Shown: positions 36,769 to 46,245 of the stretch, piece after piece
Position numbering within the stretch: the stretch's first letter is position 1
How the letters are laid out: each line of letters begins with the position of its first letter
Assembly (NCBI RefSeq): GCF_009496535.1
Contig: NZ_WIDL01000004.1
Span: 164,803-228,802, forward strand
DNA length: 64,000 nucleotides
Direction: 5' to 3'
Origin: Stenotrophomonas sp. MYb238
GTDB taxonomy: Bacteria > Pseudomonadota > Gammaproteobacteria > Xanthomonadales > Xanthomonadaceae
Notes under the pieces: generated by a model
What the model saw: the letters and a program-made list of their open reading frames with translations, nothing else
Database searches by the model: none
What the model was told of the DNA's origin: nothing
Position numbers and translations under genes: made by a program

Positions 36769-37040
36769 CGGGACTCCTGTCGCGGTCTACACGGGCGGGA
36801 ATGATGGCACGATAGTTTGGCCATCGGTGTCATATTGCGGCCAATGTCCCCTGTTCCTGTCGGGGAACGGTGCAGGAATGTCCCAAAGACAATGGCTTGC
36901 AAGGCTTTCCTGCCCTGTTGCAGTGCAAGATGCTCCCTCCCGAGGCTCCTGCTACTTTCGGTTTTGACCAGCGGTGTCATAAGCCTTTGGCACTACAGAA
37001 AGCACCGCTTCGCATGTAAACCTTTGGAGAGGGGAAGCAC
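36769..37040. promoter_or_regulatory. Divergent kdgK / TonB-receptor promoter region with two operator-like sites
   Basis: A 272-bp intergenic stretch. TTGGCCATCGGTGTCATAT (36817-36835) and TTGACCAGCGGTGTCATAA (36964-36982) share TTGRCCANCGGTGTCATA. They are 147 bp apart in the same orientation, one near each gene start. The arrangement suits a LacI-family repressor, possibly acting by looping. A run ending GAGAGGGGAAGC precedes the receptor ATG. Confidence 0.65.
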
Positions 37041-39794
37041 ATGTATCCACACGGCAAGCAGAAAAAGACACCGGTTACCTTGCTCGCGTTCTCGATCGCA
37101 CTGGCGCTGCAGACGGGCGCGGCGGCGGCCCAGGACGCCGGCACCGCCGCCACCGAACTGGACACCGTGACCGTCACCGGCTACCGGGCCAGCGTCGAGA
37201 AGGCGCTGGACATCAAGCGTGGCGAGGCCGGCGTGGTCGATGCCATCGTCGCCGAGGACATCGGCAAGTTCCCGGACAGCAACCTGGCCGAATCGCTGCA
37301 GCGCATTCCCGGCGTGGTCATCACCCGCGACGGCGGCGAAGGCCGCCAGATCACCGTGCGCGGCCTGGGCCCGGATTTCACCCGCGTGCGCATCAATGGC
37401 ATGGAAGCGCTGAGCACCGTCGGCAGCAGCGATGGTCAGGGCGGCACCAACCGCAGCCGCGGCTTCGACTTCAACGTGTTCGCCTCGGACCTGTTCTCGC
37501 AGCTGATCGCGCGCAAGACCGCCTCGGCCGATGTCGAGGAGGGCTCGCTCGGCGCTACCGTCGACCTGCGCACCGCGCGGCCGTTCGACTACGACGGCTT
37601 CACCCTCGTGACCAATGTGCAGACCGCCTACAACGACGCCTCGCAGGCGGCGATGCCGCGCTTCGCCGGCCTGATCGCCAACAGCTGGGCCGACGGCAAG
37701 GTCGGCGCGCTGCTGTCGGTGGCGTACTCCGAACGCGATACCGTGGAGGAAGGCACCGGCACCGTGCGCTGGGCCGGCGGCACCACCAATGGCGGCTTCA
37801 GTCCGAACTCCGCGTTCAAGGACGCGTTGAAGTCCGACGTCTATGCGCCGCGCTTCCCGCGCTACACGCTGATGGAGCATGACCAGAAGCGCCTGGGCGT
37901 GACCGGTTCGCTGCAGTTCAAGCCCAGCGACCGCACCACCTTCAGCCTGGACGCGCTGTACTCGAAGATCGACGCCAAGCGCGACGAGAAGTACATCGAG
38001 GCCAACGGCCTGAGCAAGTCCGATGCGCTGGGGAAGAAGGAAATCCTGGTCAACGCCGGCGAAGTACGCAACGGCGCGCTGGTCTACGCGCAGATGGACA
38101 ACGTCGACATCCGCGCCGAGAACCGCCACGACGAATGGAGTACGGATTTCTACCAGGTCAGTCTCGATGGCGAGCACAGGCTGACCGACAGCTTCACCCT
38201 CAGCGGCAGGGTCGGCACCTCGCGGTCCAAGCATGACAACCCGGTCCAGGCGACCATCATGATGGACAAGCTGAACGTGCAGGGCTACAGCTACGACTAC
38301 CGTGGCAACGCCAACAAGCCGGTGTTCGATTACGGCATCAACCCGACCGACCCGAATGGCTGGACCCTGTCCACCATCCGTCTGCGCCAGAACTACGTGA
38401 CCAACGAGTTCCACAACGGCGAGCTGGATTTCGCCTGGATCGCCGGCCCGTCGTTCACGCTGAGCGGCGGCGTACAGGCCAAGAACTACAGCTTCGACTC
38501 GATGGAGCGCCGCCGCACCGCCAACGAAGCCACCTCGTTGCCGAACTTCACCAGCGGCACCCGCATCGTGCCGGTCGACATGACCGAGCTGGCCAGCCTC
38601 AGCGGCCTGGCCGGTTCGCCGGGCAAGTGGGTGGTGCCGAACTTCGGTGCCATCGCCGACATGTTCGGCGTTCTCAGCGGCGAGGGCATCTACGCGCTGA
38701 GCGACTACGCCGCCAGCATGCGCGGCGTGGAGGAGCAGGACCGCAGCGGCTGGCTGATGGGCAAGTTCTCCACCGAGATCGGCTCGATCCCGGTGTACGG
38801 CAACTTCGGCGTGCGCCATGTCAGGACCAAGCAGACCTCCACGGGCGTCGCCACCGCCAGCGGCACCCCGGTGGCCGCCACCGTGACCCGCGAGTACAAC
38901 GACACCCTGCCGTCGCTGAACGTGGTGGCCGAAATCACCCCGGACTTCCTGGTGCGTTTCGCCGCGGCCAAGGTGATGTCGCGCCCGGGCCTGGGCAGCC
39001 TGACCCCGGGCGTGACGGTCAACGTCAGCGGCAGCGCCAGGACGGTCAGCGGCGGCAACCCGATGCTCGATCCGGTGCGCGCCAAGAGCTACGACCTGGG
39101 CCTGGAGTGGTACTTCGATGAAGGCGCCATGCTCGGCGCGACCCTGTTCTACAAGGACATCGGCAGCTACATCCAGAACACCCGCGAAACCCGCGTCTAC
39201 GCCGACAGCGGCCTGCCGGCCAGCCTGCTGGACAACCTCAACGCCAGCCCCAGCGACGAATTCACCTTCACCGTGCCGATCAACACCCCGGGCGGCAAGC
39301 TGCAGGGCGTGGAACTGAACTACGTGCAGCCCTTCACCTTCCTGCCCGGCAAGTGGAGCAACTTCGGCACGCAGCTGAACTACACCTACGTCGATTCGGA
39401 CATCCAGTACCTGCTGTCTTCCGGCGCCGCCGCGCAGAAGGCGGCGATGACCGGCCAGTCCAAGAACTCGTGGAACGCCACCCTGTTCTACGAAGGCACG
39501 AGCTTCTCCGGGCGCGTTTCGGCCACCAACCGCAACGACTACCTGATCCAGGTGCCGGGCACCGAGGCGGGCTTCAACAGCGAGGCCAACGGCGTGCATG
39601 GCCAGAGCGGCACCACCATCCTCGATGCGTCGATCCACTACCGCATCAGCGACCAGCTGGAACTCAGCCTGGAAGGCGCCAACCTGACCAACGAGGCGCA
39701 GGAATCGTGGGTGGCCAACCCGTCGGTATCGCTGCCGCTGGAGTACAGCCAGACCGGGCGCACCTACACGCTGGGCCTGCGTTACAGGTTCTGA
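37041..39794 (+). CDS. Large TonB-dependent receptor (probable oligosaccharide importer)
   Basis: A 917-residue outer-membrane receptor of the long type common in xanthomonad carbohydrate-utilisation loci. Features in order: signal peptide (LLAFSIALALQTGAAAAQ), N-terminal TonB-box-like LDTVTVTGYRASVEKALDIK, plug (ESLQRIPGVVITRDGGEGRQ, RGFDFNVFASDL), a beta-barrel, and the aromatic end TYTLGLRYRF. It is divergent from kdgK-eda, shares their operator region and precedes the LamG protein, so acidic oligosaccharide import is the likely role. AGGGGAAGC lies 6 nt before the ATG. Confidence 0.9.
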   Translation: MYPHGKQKKTPVTLLAFSIALALQTGAAAAQDAGTAATELDTVTVTGYRASVEKALDIKRGEAGVVDAIVAEDIGKFPDSNLAESLQRIPGVVITRDGGEGRQITVRGLGPDFTRVRINGMEALSTVGSSDGQGGTNRSRGFDFNVFASDLFSQLIARKTASADVEEGSLGATVDLRTARPFDYDGFTLVTNVQTAYNDASQAAMPRFAGLIANSWADGKVGALLSVAYSERDTVEEGTGTVRWAGGTTNGGFSPNSAFKDALKSDVYAPRFPRYTLMEHDQKRLGVTGSLQFKPSDRTTFSLDALYSKIDAKRDEKYIEANGLSKSDALGKKEILVNAGEVRNGALVYAQMDNVDIRAENRHDEWSTDFYQVSLDGEHRLTDSFTLSGRVGTSRSKHDNPVQATIMMDKLNVQGYSYDYRGNANKPVFDYGINPTDPNGWTLSTIRLRQNYVTNEFHNGELDFAWIAGPSFTLSGGVQAKNYSFDSMERRRTANEATSLPNFTSGTRIVPVDMTELASLSGLAGSPGKWVVPNFGAIADMFGVLSGEGIYALSDYAASMRGVEEQDRSGWLMGKFSTEIGSIPVYGNFGVRHVRTKQTSTGVATASGTPVAATVTREYNDTLPSLNVVAEITPDFLVRFAAAKVMSRPGLGSLTPGVTVNVSGSARTVSGGNPMLDPVRAKSYDLGLEWYFDEGAMLGATLFYKDIGSYIQNTRETRVYADSGLPASLLDNLNASPSDEFTFTVPINTPGGKLQGVELNYVQPFTFLPGKWSNFGTQLNYTYVDSDIQYLLSSGAAAQKAAMTGQSKNSWNATLFYEGTSFSGRVSATNRNDYLIQVPGTEAGFNSEANGVHGQSGTTILDASIHYRISDQLELSLEGANLTNEAQESWVANPSVSLPLEYSQTGRTYTLGLRYRF

Positions 39795-39803
39795 TGCGCG
39801 ATG

Positions 39804-39828
39804 CCCTCCCGGCGCGCTGCCGGGAGGG
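39804..39828 (+). terminator. Hairpin after the TonB receptor
   Basis: CCCTCCCGGC-GCGCT-GCCGGGAGGG, a perfect ten-pair stem followed by TTCCT; possibly a partial terminator between the receptor and the LamG gene. Confidence 0.5.
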
Positions 39829-39932
39829 TTCCTGGATGGTGCGACGCAGGATGTGATGGCGCGTCGGCGTCGCTAACTTGGCCCACCGCGTGCGCTACCG
39901 GCAACCGCACGCACGTTTCCAAGAGACGCACG

Positions 39933-42900
39933 ATGTCACGACGTTCCGCCCGTTCTCCGCTCCGCCTCCTGCTGTTGGCTTCCGCGCTGTCCGCTGCTCT
40001 CCCGGCGGCGGCGCTTTCTTCCCCGGCGCAATTGCTGTTCCGCGTCTCGGCCGACCAGGGTTTCGTCGCCGACCAGGCGCAGGGCGATGCCGTGCCCAAC
40101 TTCCAGGACAAGGTGAGCCTGGTAGATGACGGCGCACATGGCCGCGCGATCCGCTGGGAAGACGACGGCGTGCTGTCGTGGAACGCGCCGGGCAACATCC
40201 GCGCCGAGCGCGGCACCCTGTCCTTTTTCTGGCGCTCGCGCTATGTGGTGGGCGAAGCGCCGTTCGTGATCTTCCGCGTCGGCTACGCCGACCACAGCAG
40301 CTGGGACATGACTTGGCTGCGCATCGACTGGAACGGCCACGGTTTCGACGCCTTCGTTACCGACGCCAACCTGGCGCGCACCCGCGTTTCCTTCCGGCTG
40401 GAAAAGAACCCGTCGCCCGGACAATGGCAGCACATCGCCTTCGCCTGGGACGAGGACAAGGGCGCGCGCCTGTTCCTCGGCGGCCGCGAGGTGGCGCGCG
40501 TGGAGACCACCGGCGACTACGACGCCGCGCTCGACCAACTCGGGCTGGCCGGGCGGGTGATGGCGCCCTACCAGGTACAGAGCCGCTACAACTTCCTGCG
40601 CGGCAGCGACGTGGACGAGATCCGCGTCTACGACCGCATGCTCGACGGCGGCGACGTGGCCGCGCTGGCGCGCAACGCGGAACCGCGTGCGGATCAAACC
40701 GCGACCGTTTCGCAGCGTGCATGGTGGCACCGCCATGGCTGGGAAGGTGCGCCGCCGCCGGCACTGACCGCCACGACGACGACGATCCGCAAGGTCGAGT
40801 TCGCCGACGTCAGGGACAAGAAGCAGTGGATGTGGAAGGGTACCGATGGCATCGCCGAGACCACCTGGCCCGGCGTCTACAACCGCTCGCGCCTGCCCGG
40901 CCGCAACGACTACTTCCAGCTGCCGGACTGGAACACCTATGTCGAAGGCGGCCAGCACCTCGATCTGACCGTGCCCGAGGGCGAAACCGTCAACCGCATC
41001 GAGATCCGCGGCGCGGCGTTCGGCGAACTGCAGGGCAGTGCCGGAACGCTTTTCACCCGGCCGAAGGGCGTGGTGCGCAGCGTCGACGAATTCGCCGCGC
41101 AGACCGGCGGCACCCTGCGCTTCGCCAACGCCGCGCAGGAGACGCCCATCCAGGAAATCTGGGGCTACCGCGTCAGCGACGCCGCCGAGCCGGAAGGCAC
41201 GGTCAAGCAGCGCTACCTGATCGACAGCAGCGTGCTGCCGGACTACACCAACGTCGCCGCGCTGCGCGACTACATCGATGGCCGCTTCGCACCGGACGAA
41301 CGCAGTGTGGTGATGGCATTGCCCAAGGGGGCCGGTTCGCGCACGCGCACGGCCGGCTCGCTGCCTGCGCATCCGCGGCCCATCGTGCACGTGCTGGTGC
41401 CTTCCGGCGTCGGCGACGCGCCGGCGGCGCAGCCGCTGATCCGCAGCTGGGCCTACAGCTGGGAGAACATGCACGACGGCCTGGACGGCATCGCCATCGA
41501 CCTGCCGGCGCTGGACCTGCCGGCCACGCACGACGGCCCGGAAGGCGGGGTGATCCCGCTGGACATCCGCATCAAGGATCCGATCTGGCCAGCGCGCGAC
41601 ATGATCGACGTGTCGGTCTCGGTGAAACCCGGACAGAAGCGCACGCTGTGGCTGGACCTGCGCGACCGCATCCTCACCGCCGACAGCCTGTGGATTTCCA
41701 TCGCCTCGGCCGCGCCCGGCTTCAACGCTGCTTCGCTGGACGGCGCGGAGGTGCGGCTGGTATTCAAGGACCGCAGGGAAGCGCTCAAGGAGCACGTCGC
41801 CGACCGCTTCAACCAGGTGCGCGACAACTGGGGCTTCCTGGTCGAAGAGCACACCACGTCCAAGCGCCAGCGCCTGTACGCGCGCGTGTATGCCGACCTG
41901 AGCGACCTGCTGCGCGTGGACCCGGAGCACGAGCTGGGCCGCCTGTACTGGAACTACATCAGCTACAACAGCCAGGGCCGGCCGCCGTTCCAGCAGCCGC
42001 AGCCGCCCAAGGGCGTGCCGCTGTGGGCGTTCCGGCAGGTGGAAGACCTCAGGCGCGTGCGCCGCTTCGTCGACTGGTGGATCGACAACCGCCAGGTCGA
42101 ATACGGCGATTTCGGCGGCGGCATTTCCGACGACACCGACCTGACCCAGCAATGGCCGGGGCTGGCGCTGATGGGCGTGGAGCCGGACCGGCTCAATGCC
42201 TCGCTGACCGCGCTGTCCGACGCGGTGTACAAAAACGGCATGTTTGCCAACGGCCTGAGCACCATCGAGACCGACGAACTGCACGCCTACGAGGAGGGCA
42301 TCAACGCCAACAGCGCCATGCTCTACCTCAACTGGGGCGACCCGCTGACCGTCGAGCGGCTGATGCAGACGGTGCGCGCCTTCGACGAACGTATCGTCCT
42401 GCGCAACCCGCAGGGACACCTGCTGTTCTCCAGCAACTGGTATGGCGGCAACAAGGTCTACCGCGAGCCGAACTGGCAATGGCAGAAGCCGTATTCGTTC
42501 CCGGCGCTGCACCCGGCGTTCCTGATGGGCGAGTACAACGCCGATCCCACCGGCCGCCGGCTGGTCACCGGCTTGGCCGACAGTTATCTCGCCCACGCCT
42601 ACACCGACGACAAGGGCCGCTGGGCACTGCCGAACGAGATCAACTGGGCCACCGGCAAGACCCGCGGCGGCGAACTGAACCAGGGTTCGGGCGGTGGCGA
42701 CGTCATGCACACGTTCTGGGCGGCCTGGCGCTGGAGCGGCGATGACAAGTACCTGGAGGCGCTGGACTACCGCGTGCTGCGCGGCGGCCCCGGCGCGCTG
42801 TCCAACCTGGGCGAGAACATCATCGACGCGCTCGGCCGCCAGCAGGACTGGGGCCGGCAGCTGGTCGCCGCCGCCGACAAGGGCGATGCCGGATTCGCCG

Positions 42901-43739
42901 CCGTCACCGCGTGGCAGCTGACAGGCGACAAGACCTACCTGGAAACCCTGCATGCCGAGGGCATCCAGGCCAAGGCGCAGCGCGAGTACATGAACACCGA
43001 GGGCCACTGGTGGAGCGACCGCGTCGAGGCGCCGAGCGAGTTCCTGCAGCGCCTGCGCCTGGGCGGCATCGCGCTCAAGCGCAACCAGAGCTTCCCCGGG
43101 CATGCGGTGAGCTGGCGTTTCGCCCAGCCGGGCGCCGCCGAGCAGGTGGCGCTGCTGGTGCACGCGCCCTCGCGCGAGCGCTTCAAGGTGATCGCCTGGA
43201 ACATGGGCGACAAACCGGTGGACGCGGCGATGACCGGCTGGAACATCGCCGCCGGCACCTGGCGCATCACCAGCGGCACCGACCGCGACGGCGACGACAG
43301 GATCGACGGCAGGGCGCAGGTACGCGAGGTGGCGCTGGAGCGCAGCGCTTCGACCACGCTGCGTTTCGCGCCGAAGCAGGCGCAGGTGTTCGAGTTCGAA
43401 CGGGTCGCGGCGGGCACGCCGGTGGAAACGCGCGCCGACCTCGGCATCGGTCGCGGCGACCTGCAGATCGTGGACGGGCGCGTGCGGCTCACCGTGCACA
43501 GCCTGGGCCATGTCGCCACCCGTCCCGGCCAGGCGGTGATCGAGGACGCGCGCGGCCGCGAAGTGGCGCGCGTCGCGATCCCCGCGCTGGAAGCGCCGCT
43601 GGATCTGCAGCCGCGCACGGCAACGGTGGAACTGGCGTTGCCGGCAGGCTTCGACCGCAACGGTGCCAGCGTGCGGGTGCTGCAGGAAGGCGACGCGGAG
43701 GAAGTGACGCTGCTCAACAACCGCCTGCCGCTGCGGTAA
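39933..43739 (+). CDS. 1268-residue exported LamG-domain protein, probable polysaccharide-active enzyme
   Basis: The signal peptide is LRLLLLASALSAALPAAALS. Residues ~25-250 form a LamG/concanavalin-like jelly roll (GTLSFFWRSRYV, SPGQWQHIAFAWDEDKGARL, DVDEIRVYDRML). Beta-rich segments run to ~620. Residues ~690-1050 are helical and rich in aromatic and acidic residues (FVDWWIDNRQVEYGDFGGG, DDTDLTQQWP, LHAYEEGINANSAMLYLNWG, NEINWATGKTRGGELNQGSG), like an (alpha/alpha) toroid of lyases or glycoside hydrolases. The rest is beta-sandwich. I do not recognise a named family. Its place between the TonB receptor and other uronate genes suggests a lyase or hydrolase acting on an acidic polysaccharide; catalytic residues are unassigned. 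Confidence 0.75.
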   Translation: MSRRSARSPLRLLLLASALSAALPAAALSSPAQLLFRVSADQGFVADQAQGDAVPNFQDKVSLVDDGAHGRAIRWEDDGVLSWNAPGNIRAERGTLSFFWRSRYVVGEAPFVIFRVGYADHSSWDMTWLRIDWNGHGFDAFVTDANLARTRVSFRLEKNPSPGQWQHIAFAWDEDKGARLFLGGREVARVETTGDYDAALDQLGLAGRVMAPYQVQSRYNFLRGSDVDEIRVYDRMLDGGDVAALARNAEPRADQTATVSQRAWWHRHGWEGAPPPALTATTTTIRKVEFADVRDKKQWMWKGTDGIAETTWPGVYNRSRLPGRNDYFQLPDWNTYVEGGQHLDLTVPEGETVNRIEIRGAAFGELQGSAGTLFTRPKGVVRSVDEFAAQTGGTLRFANAAQETPIQEIWGYRVSDAAEPEGTVKQRYLIDSSVLPDYTNVAALRDYIDGRFAPDERSVVMALPKGAGSRTRTAGSLPAHPRPIVHVLVPSGVGDAPAAQPLIRSWAYSWENMHDGLDGIAIDLPALDLPATHDGPEGGVIPLDIRIKDPIWPARDMIDVSVSVKPGQKRTLWLDLRDRILTADSLWISIASAAPGFNAASLDGAEVRLVFKDRREALKEHVADRFNQVRDNWGFLVEEHTTSKRQRLYARVYADLSDLLRVDPEHELGRLYWNYISYNSQGRPPFQQPQPPKGVPLWAFRQVEDLRRVRRFVDWWIDNRQVEYGDFGGGISDDTDLTQQWPGLALMGVEPDRLNASLTALSDAVYKNGMFANGLSTIETDELHAYEEGINANSAMLYLNWGDPLTVERLMQTVRAFDERIVLRNPQGHLLFSSNWYGGNKVYREPNWQWQKPYSFPALHPAFLMGEYNADPTGRRLVTGLADSYLAHAYTDDKGRWALPNEINWATGKTRGGELNQGSGGGDVMHTFWAAWRWSGDDKYLEALDYRVLRGGPGALSNLGENIIDALGRQQDWGRQLVAAADKGDAGFAAVTAWQLTGDKTYLETLHAEGIQAKAQREYMNTEGHWWSDRVEAPSEFLQRLRLGGIALKRNQSFPGHAVSWRFAQPGAAEQVALLVHAPSRERFKVIAWNMGDKPVDAAMTGWNIAAGTWRITSGTDRDGDDRIDGRAQVREVALERSASTTLRFAPKQAQVFEFERVAAGTPVETRADLGIGRGDLQIVDGRVRLTVHSLGHVATRPGQAVIEDARGREVARVAIPALEAPLDLQPRTATVELALPAGFDRNGASVRVLQEGDAEEVTLLNNRLPLR

Positions 43740-43770
43740 GCGGGGATCAGCCGATACCGCCGGACGTTCC

Positions 43771-43864
43771 CTTCTCCCATCGGGAGAAGGTACGTCGGAG
43801 GGGCGGATGAGGGTACGGGCGAAGCCTCACGCCGCCGACCATCGCGGAGGCTTCGCCCGTACCC
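43771..43864. repeat. Dispersed intergenic repeat, copy 1
   Basis: Begins with the hairpin CTTCTCCCATCGGGAGAAG, continues GGGGCGGATGAGGGTACGGG, and includes an 18-bp perfect inverted repeat (43811-43828 with 43847-43864). A second copy of the first ~55 bp is at 54691. Confidence 0.8.
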
Positions 43865-43972
43865 ACACTTCGATCCGGCGCTCCGCCCTGCGCCAACGGC
43901 CCGGGCGCTCCAAGGCACGCGTGCCTGTGGTGCGTCAGCCGCGCCTTCCCGCCGAGGGAGAGATGCTCCGCA

Positions 43973-44569
43973 TCATGGCGTATCCGTCTGCATCAACCGG
44001 CTTTCGCGCCGGTACCAGCCGTCGCGTCCGGGATCGGGCATGAACACCGTGCAGTGCTCCATCGGGCGCTGGTAGACGTGCACCGAGATCGCGATGCCGC
44101 TGTCGCTGGCGTTGCGCAGCACGTGGAATTCGTCCGGCGGGATCAGGTTGCCGGCACTGCCGCGTTGGCCGGCCAGGGTCGGAAGGGGCTGGAAGCGGGC
44201 ACCATCGTCGCCGCTTTCCAGCATCCGGTACGGGGTGATGTGCAGCGCGCCCTGCCACACGCCTTCCACGCACCACAGGCCGTCGTGGTCGTGCAGCGGC
44301 GTGCCCTGCGCCGGTCCCCAGGTCATGGCGACGATGCTGTAGCCGTGGCGCGCGCTGCGATACAGCTCGCGGCGCGCGTAGTGGTCGGTGATCGGTTCGT
44401 GCACGCAGCCGGGCAGCACGATCGCGGGATCGGCGATGGCCTGCCGCAGCGCCTGTTCAATCCGCGCCACCGTAGTGGCGACATCGGGTGCGGCCAGCGC
44501 CGCGTCGATGGCCGCCACCAGCCGCTCACGGCCGATGAAGTCGGGATATCCGGTTGCATCTGAAATCAT
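43973..44569 (-). CDS. Cysteine-dioxygenase-family thiol dioxygenase
   Basis: A 198-residue cupin. The iron-binding HxH lies in GTPLHDHDGLWCVEGVWQG, with Cys nearby in the position linked to Tyr in cysteine dioxygenase, and the third histidine is in PPDEFHVLRN. Such enzymes oxidise cysteine or 3-mercaptopropionate to sulfinates. The bacterial specificity (Arg-type versus Gln-type) is not resolved. It is divergent from the LamG gene and has no obvious link to uronate use. Confidence 0.82.
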   Translation of the reverse strand: MISDATGYPDFIGRERLVAAIDAALAAPDVATTVARIEQALRQAIADPAIVLPGCVHEPITDHYARRELYRSARHGYSIVAMTWGPAQGTPLHDHDGLWCVEGVWQGALHITPYRMLESGDDGARFQPLPTLAGQRGSAGNLIPPDEFHVLRNASDSGIAISVHVYQRPMEHCTVFMPDPGRDGWYRRESRLMQTDTP

Positions 44570-44637
44570 GCCGCCAGTCTAGGGCAAACCGGTGAACATT
44601 CCGTTCGCCATCCACACCGGCTGAAGGCATGTCCGAT

Positions 44638-46245
44638 TCATGAAGTACCGCGCTGCACGAACGGCACCTGCGCGTACAGCCGGCGTTCGCCGCCGCGCGG
44701 ATCGTCCTGCTGGCGGCTGTCGTCGTCGAACACCAGGGTCTGCCGGCGCTGCAGCGAATACGGTTCCCAGCGCGGCAGCCCGCCGTGGTTGGGATCGCCG
44801 TGGCGGGCGAAGGCCAGCAGCGCGCCGCTCATCGCCTCGGCCATGCGCGTGGCCGAGGCGGTGGCACCGGTGCGCGAGCCGGGCTGCTGCGTGTTGTGGA
44901 ACACCAATGGGATGTCCAGCGTGTGGAAGGCGCGCAGCCGCTCCGCTTCGCCGCCGCGGTCGTACCAGTCCAGCTGGTAGGCCCAGGTCGGTGCGCCCTG
45001 TCGCGCGCGCGCCTCCAGTTCCTCCACCGCGCCGCGCCACGAGCGTCCGGCGGTGGTCGCGGCGAAGAACACCTCCGACGGCGTGTAGTGCGGATACATC
45101 CGCCGGTAGGCGGCGATCACCACCGACGGCAGCAGGTCGACGAACTGTTCCTTCTCCAGCTTCGCCGGCAGTTCGTCCCAGCCCAGCGCGAAGTTGCGGT
45201 CGTCGTGGCCGAGGAAGGCGCGGGTCTCGTCGTGGGTGTTGCCGATGACCATGGGGATGCCGGCCGACTGCGCGGGTGCCTGCGGCCAGAACGGATGCAC
45301 GGGCAGGTGGCGCGCGTCCAGCACCGGGCCGAAGTACAGGCCGGTGTCCTCGACCGTTGATGGATCGCGCAGCTTCACCGCTTCCAGCAGTTTTTCCATC
45401 GGCAGCGTGCGCAGTGCCTGCGGGTCGCGCAGGCCGAAGTGTTCCAGCACGCGTCGCGCGCGCTGGGTGGCCGCGCGCGGGCCGGCGGCGGTGACCTGCT
45501 GGCCGCTCATCGTCCAGGCGCGGTGGAACAGTCCCTGCGCCGCCGGCATCGCCATCAGCGTGGCGATCTTGGCGCCGCCGCCGGACTGGCCGAACACGGT
45601 GACGTTGCCGGCGTCGCCGCCGAACTCGGCCGCGTGCTGGCGCACCCACTGCAGCGCCTGCACCAGGTCGAGCTGGCCGGCATTGCCCGAATCGGCGAAC
45701 GCATCGCCGCCGAGGCCGGCCAGGTACAGGTAGCCGAACAGGTTGAGGCGGTGGTTGACGGTGATCACCACCACGTCGCCGCGCCGGCACAGATTGCCGC
45801 CGTCGTACAGCGGATCGCTGCCCGAACCGTTGTTGTAGGCGCCGCCGTGGATGTACACCAGCACCGGGCGCCGGCCGCCATCGCGCAGGGCCGGCGTCCA
45901 TACGTTGAGATACAGGCAATCCTCGCTGCCCGGGCCTTCGCCGCTGGTCTGCGGCGCGGCCGGGCCGCACGCCAGCGCATCGCGCACCCCGTGCCATGGC
46001 GCTTCCAGCGCCGCCTGCTGGAAGCGCCGCGGTGCGGTATCGGCGCCGTAGGGAATGCCGCGGAAGACATGGATGCCCTGCTCGGTCTGCCCGGCGACGC
46101 GGCCGCCGCGCAGACGCGCGATCGGACTGGCCTGCCCGCGTGCGGCCGCGGCCGGGAGCGCGGTGGCCAGTCCGGCGCCGAGCGAACACAGCGTGCCGGC
46201 GCGCAGGAAATCGCGGCGCCGCGGGTCGGCGGGCGTGGCGCTCAT
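44638..46245 (-). CDS. Exported type-B carboxylesterase
   Basis: A 535-residue alpha/beta hydrolase with a twin-arginine-type leader (RRRDFLRAGTLCSLGAGLATAL). It has the carboxylesterase-B landmarks SEDCLYLNVWTP, the oxyanion hole YIHGGAYNNGSG, and the nucleophile elbow GQSGGGAK. It follows the other esterase gene with an ATGA overlap, so the two are one operon. In this setting it may remove acetyl, methyl or feruloyl groups from cell-wall polysaccharide; this is inference. Confidence 0.88.
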   Translation of the reverse strand: MSATPADPRRRDFLRAGTLCSLGAGLATALPAAAARGQASPIARLRGGRVAGQTEQGIHVFRGIPYGADTAPRRFQQAALEAPWHGVRDALACGPAAPQTSGEGPGSEDCLYLNVWTPALRDGGRRPVLVYIHGGAYNNGSGSDPLYDGGNLCRRGDVVVITVNHRLNLFGYLYLAGLGGDAFADSGNAGQLDLVQALQWVRQHAAEFGGDAGNVTVFGQSGGGAKIATLMAMPAAQGLFHRAWTMSGQQVTAAGPRAATQRARRVLEHFGLRDPQALRTLPMEKLLEAVKLRDPSTVEDTGLYFGPVLDARHLPVHPFWPQAPAQSAGIPMVIGNTHDETRAFLGHDDRNFALGWDELPAKLEKEQFVDLLPSVVIAAYRRMYPHYTPSEVFFAATTAGRSWRGAVEELEARARQGAPTWAYQLDWYDRGGEAERLRAFHTLDIPLVFHNTQQPGSRTGATASATRMAEAMSGALLAFARHGDPNHGGLPRWEPYSLQRRQTLVFDDDSRQQDDPRGGERRLYAQVPFVQRGTS

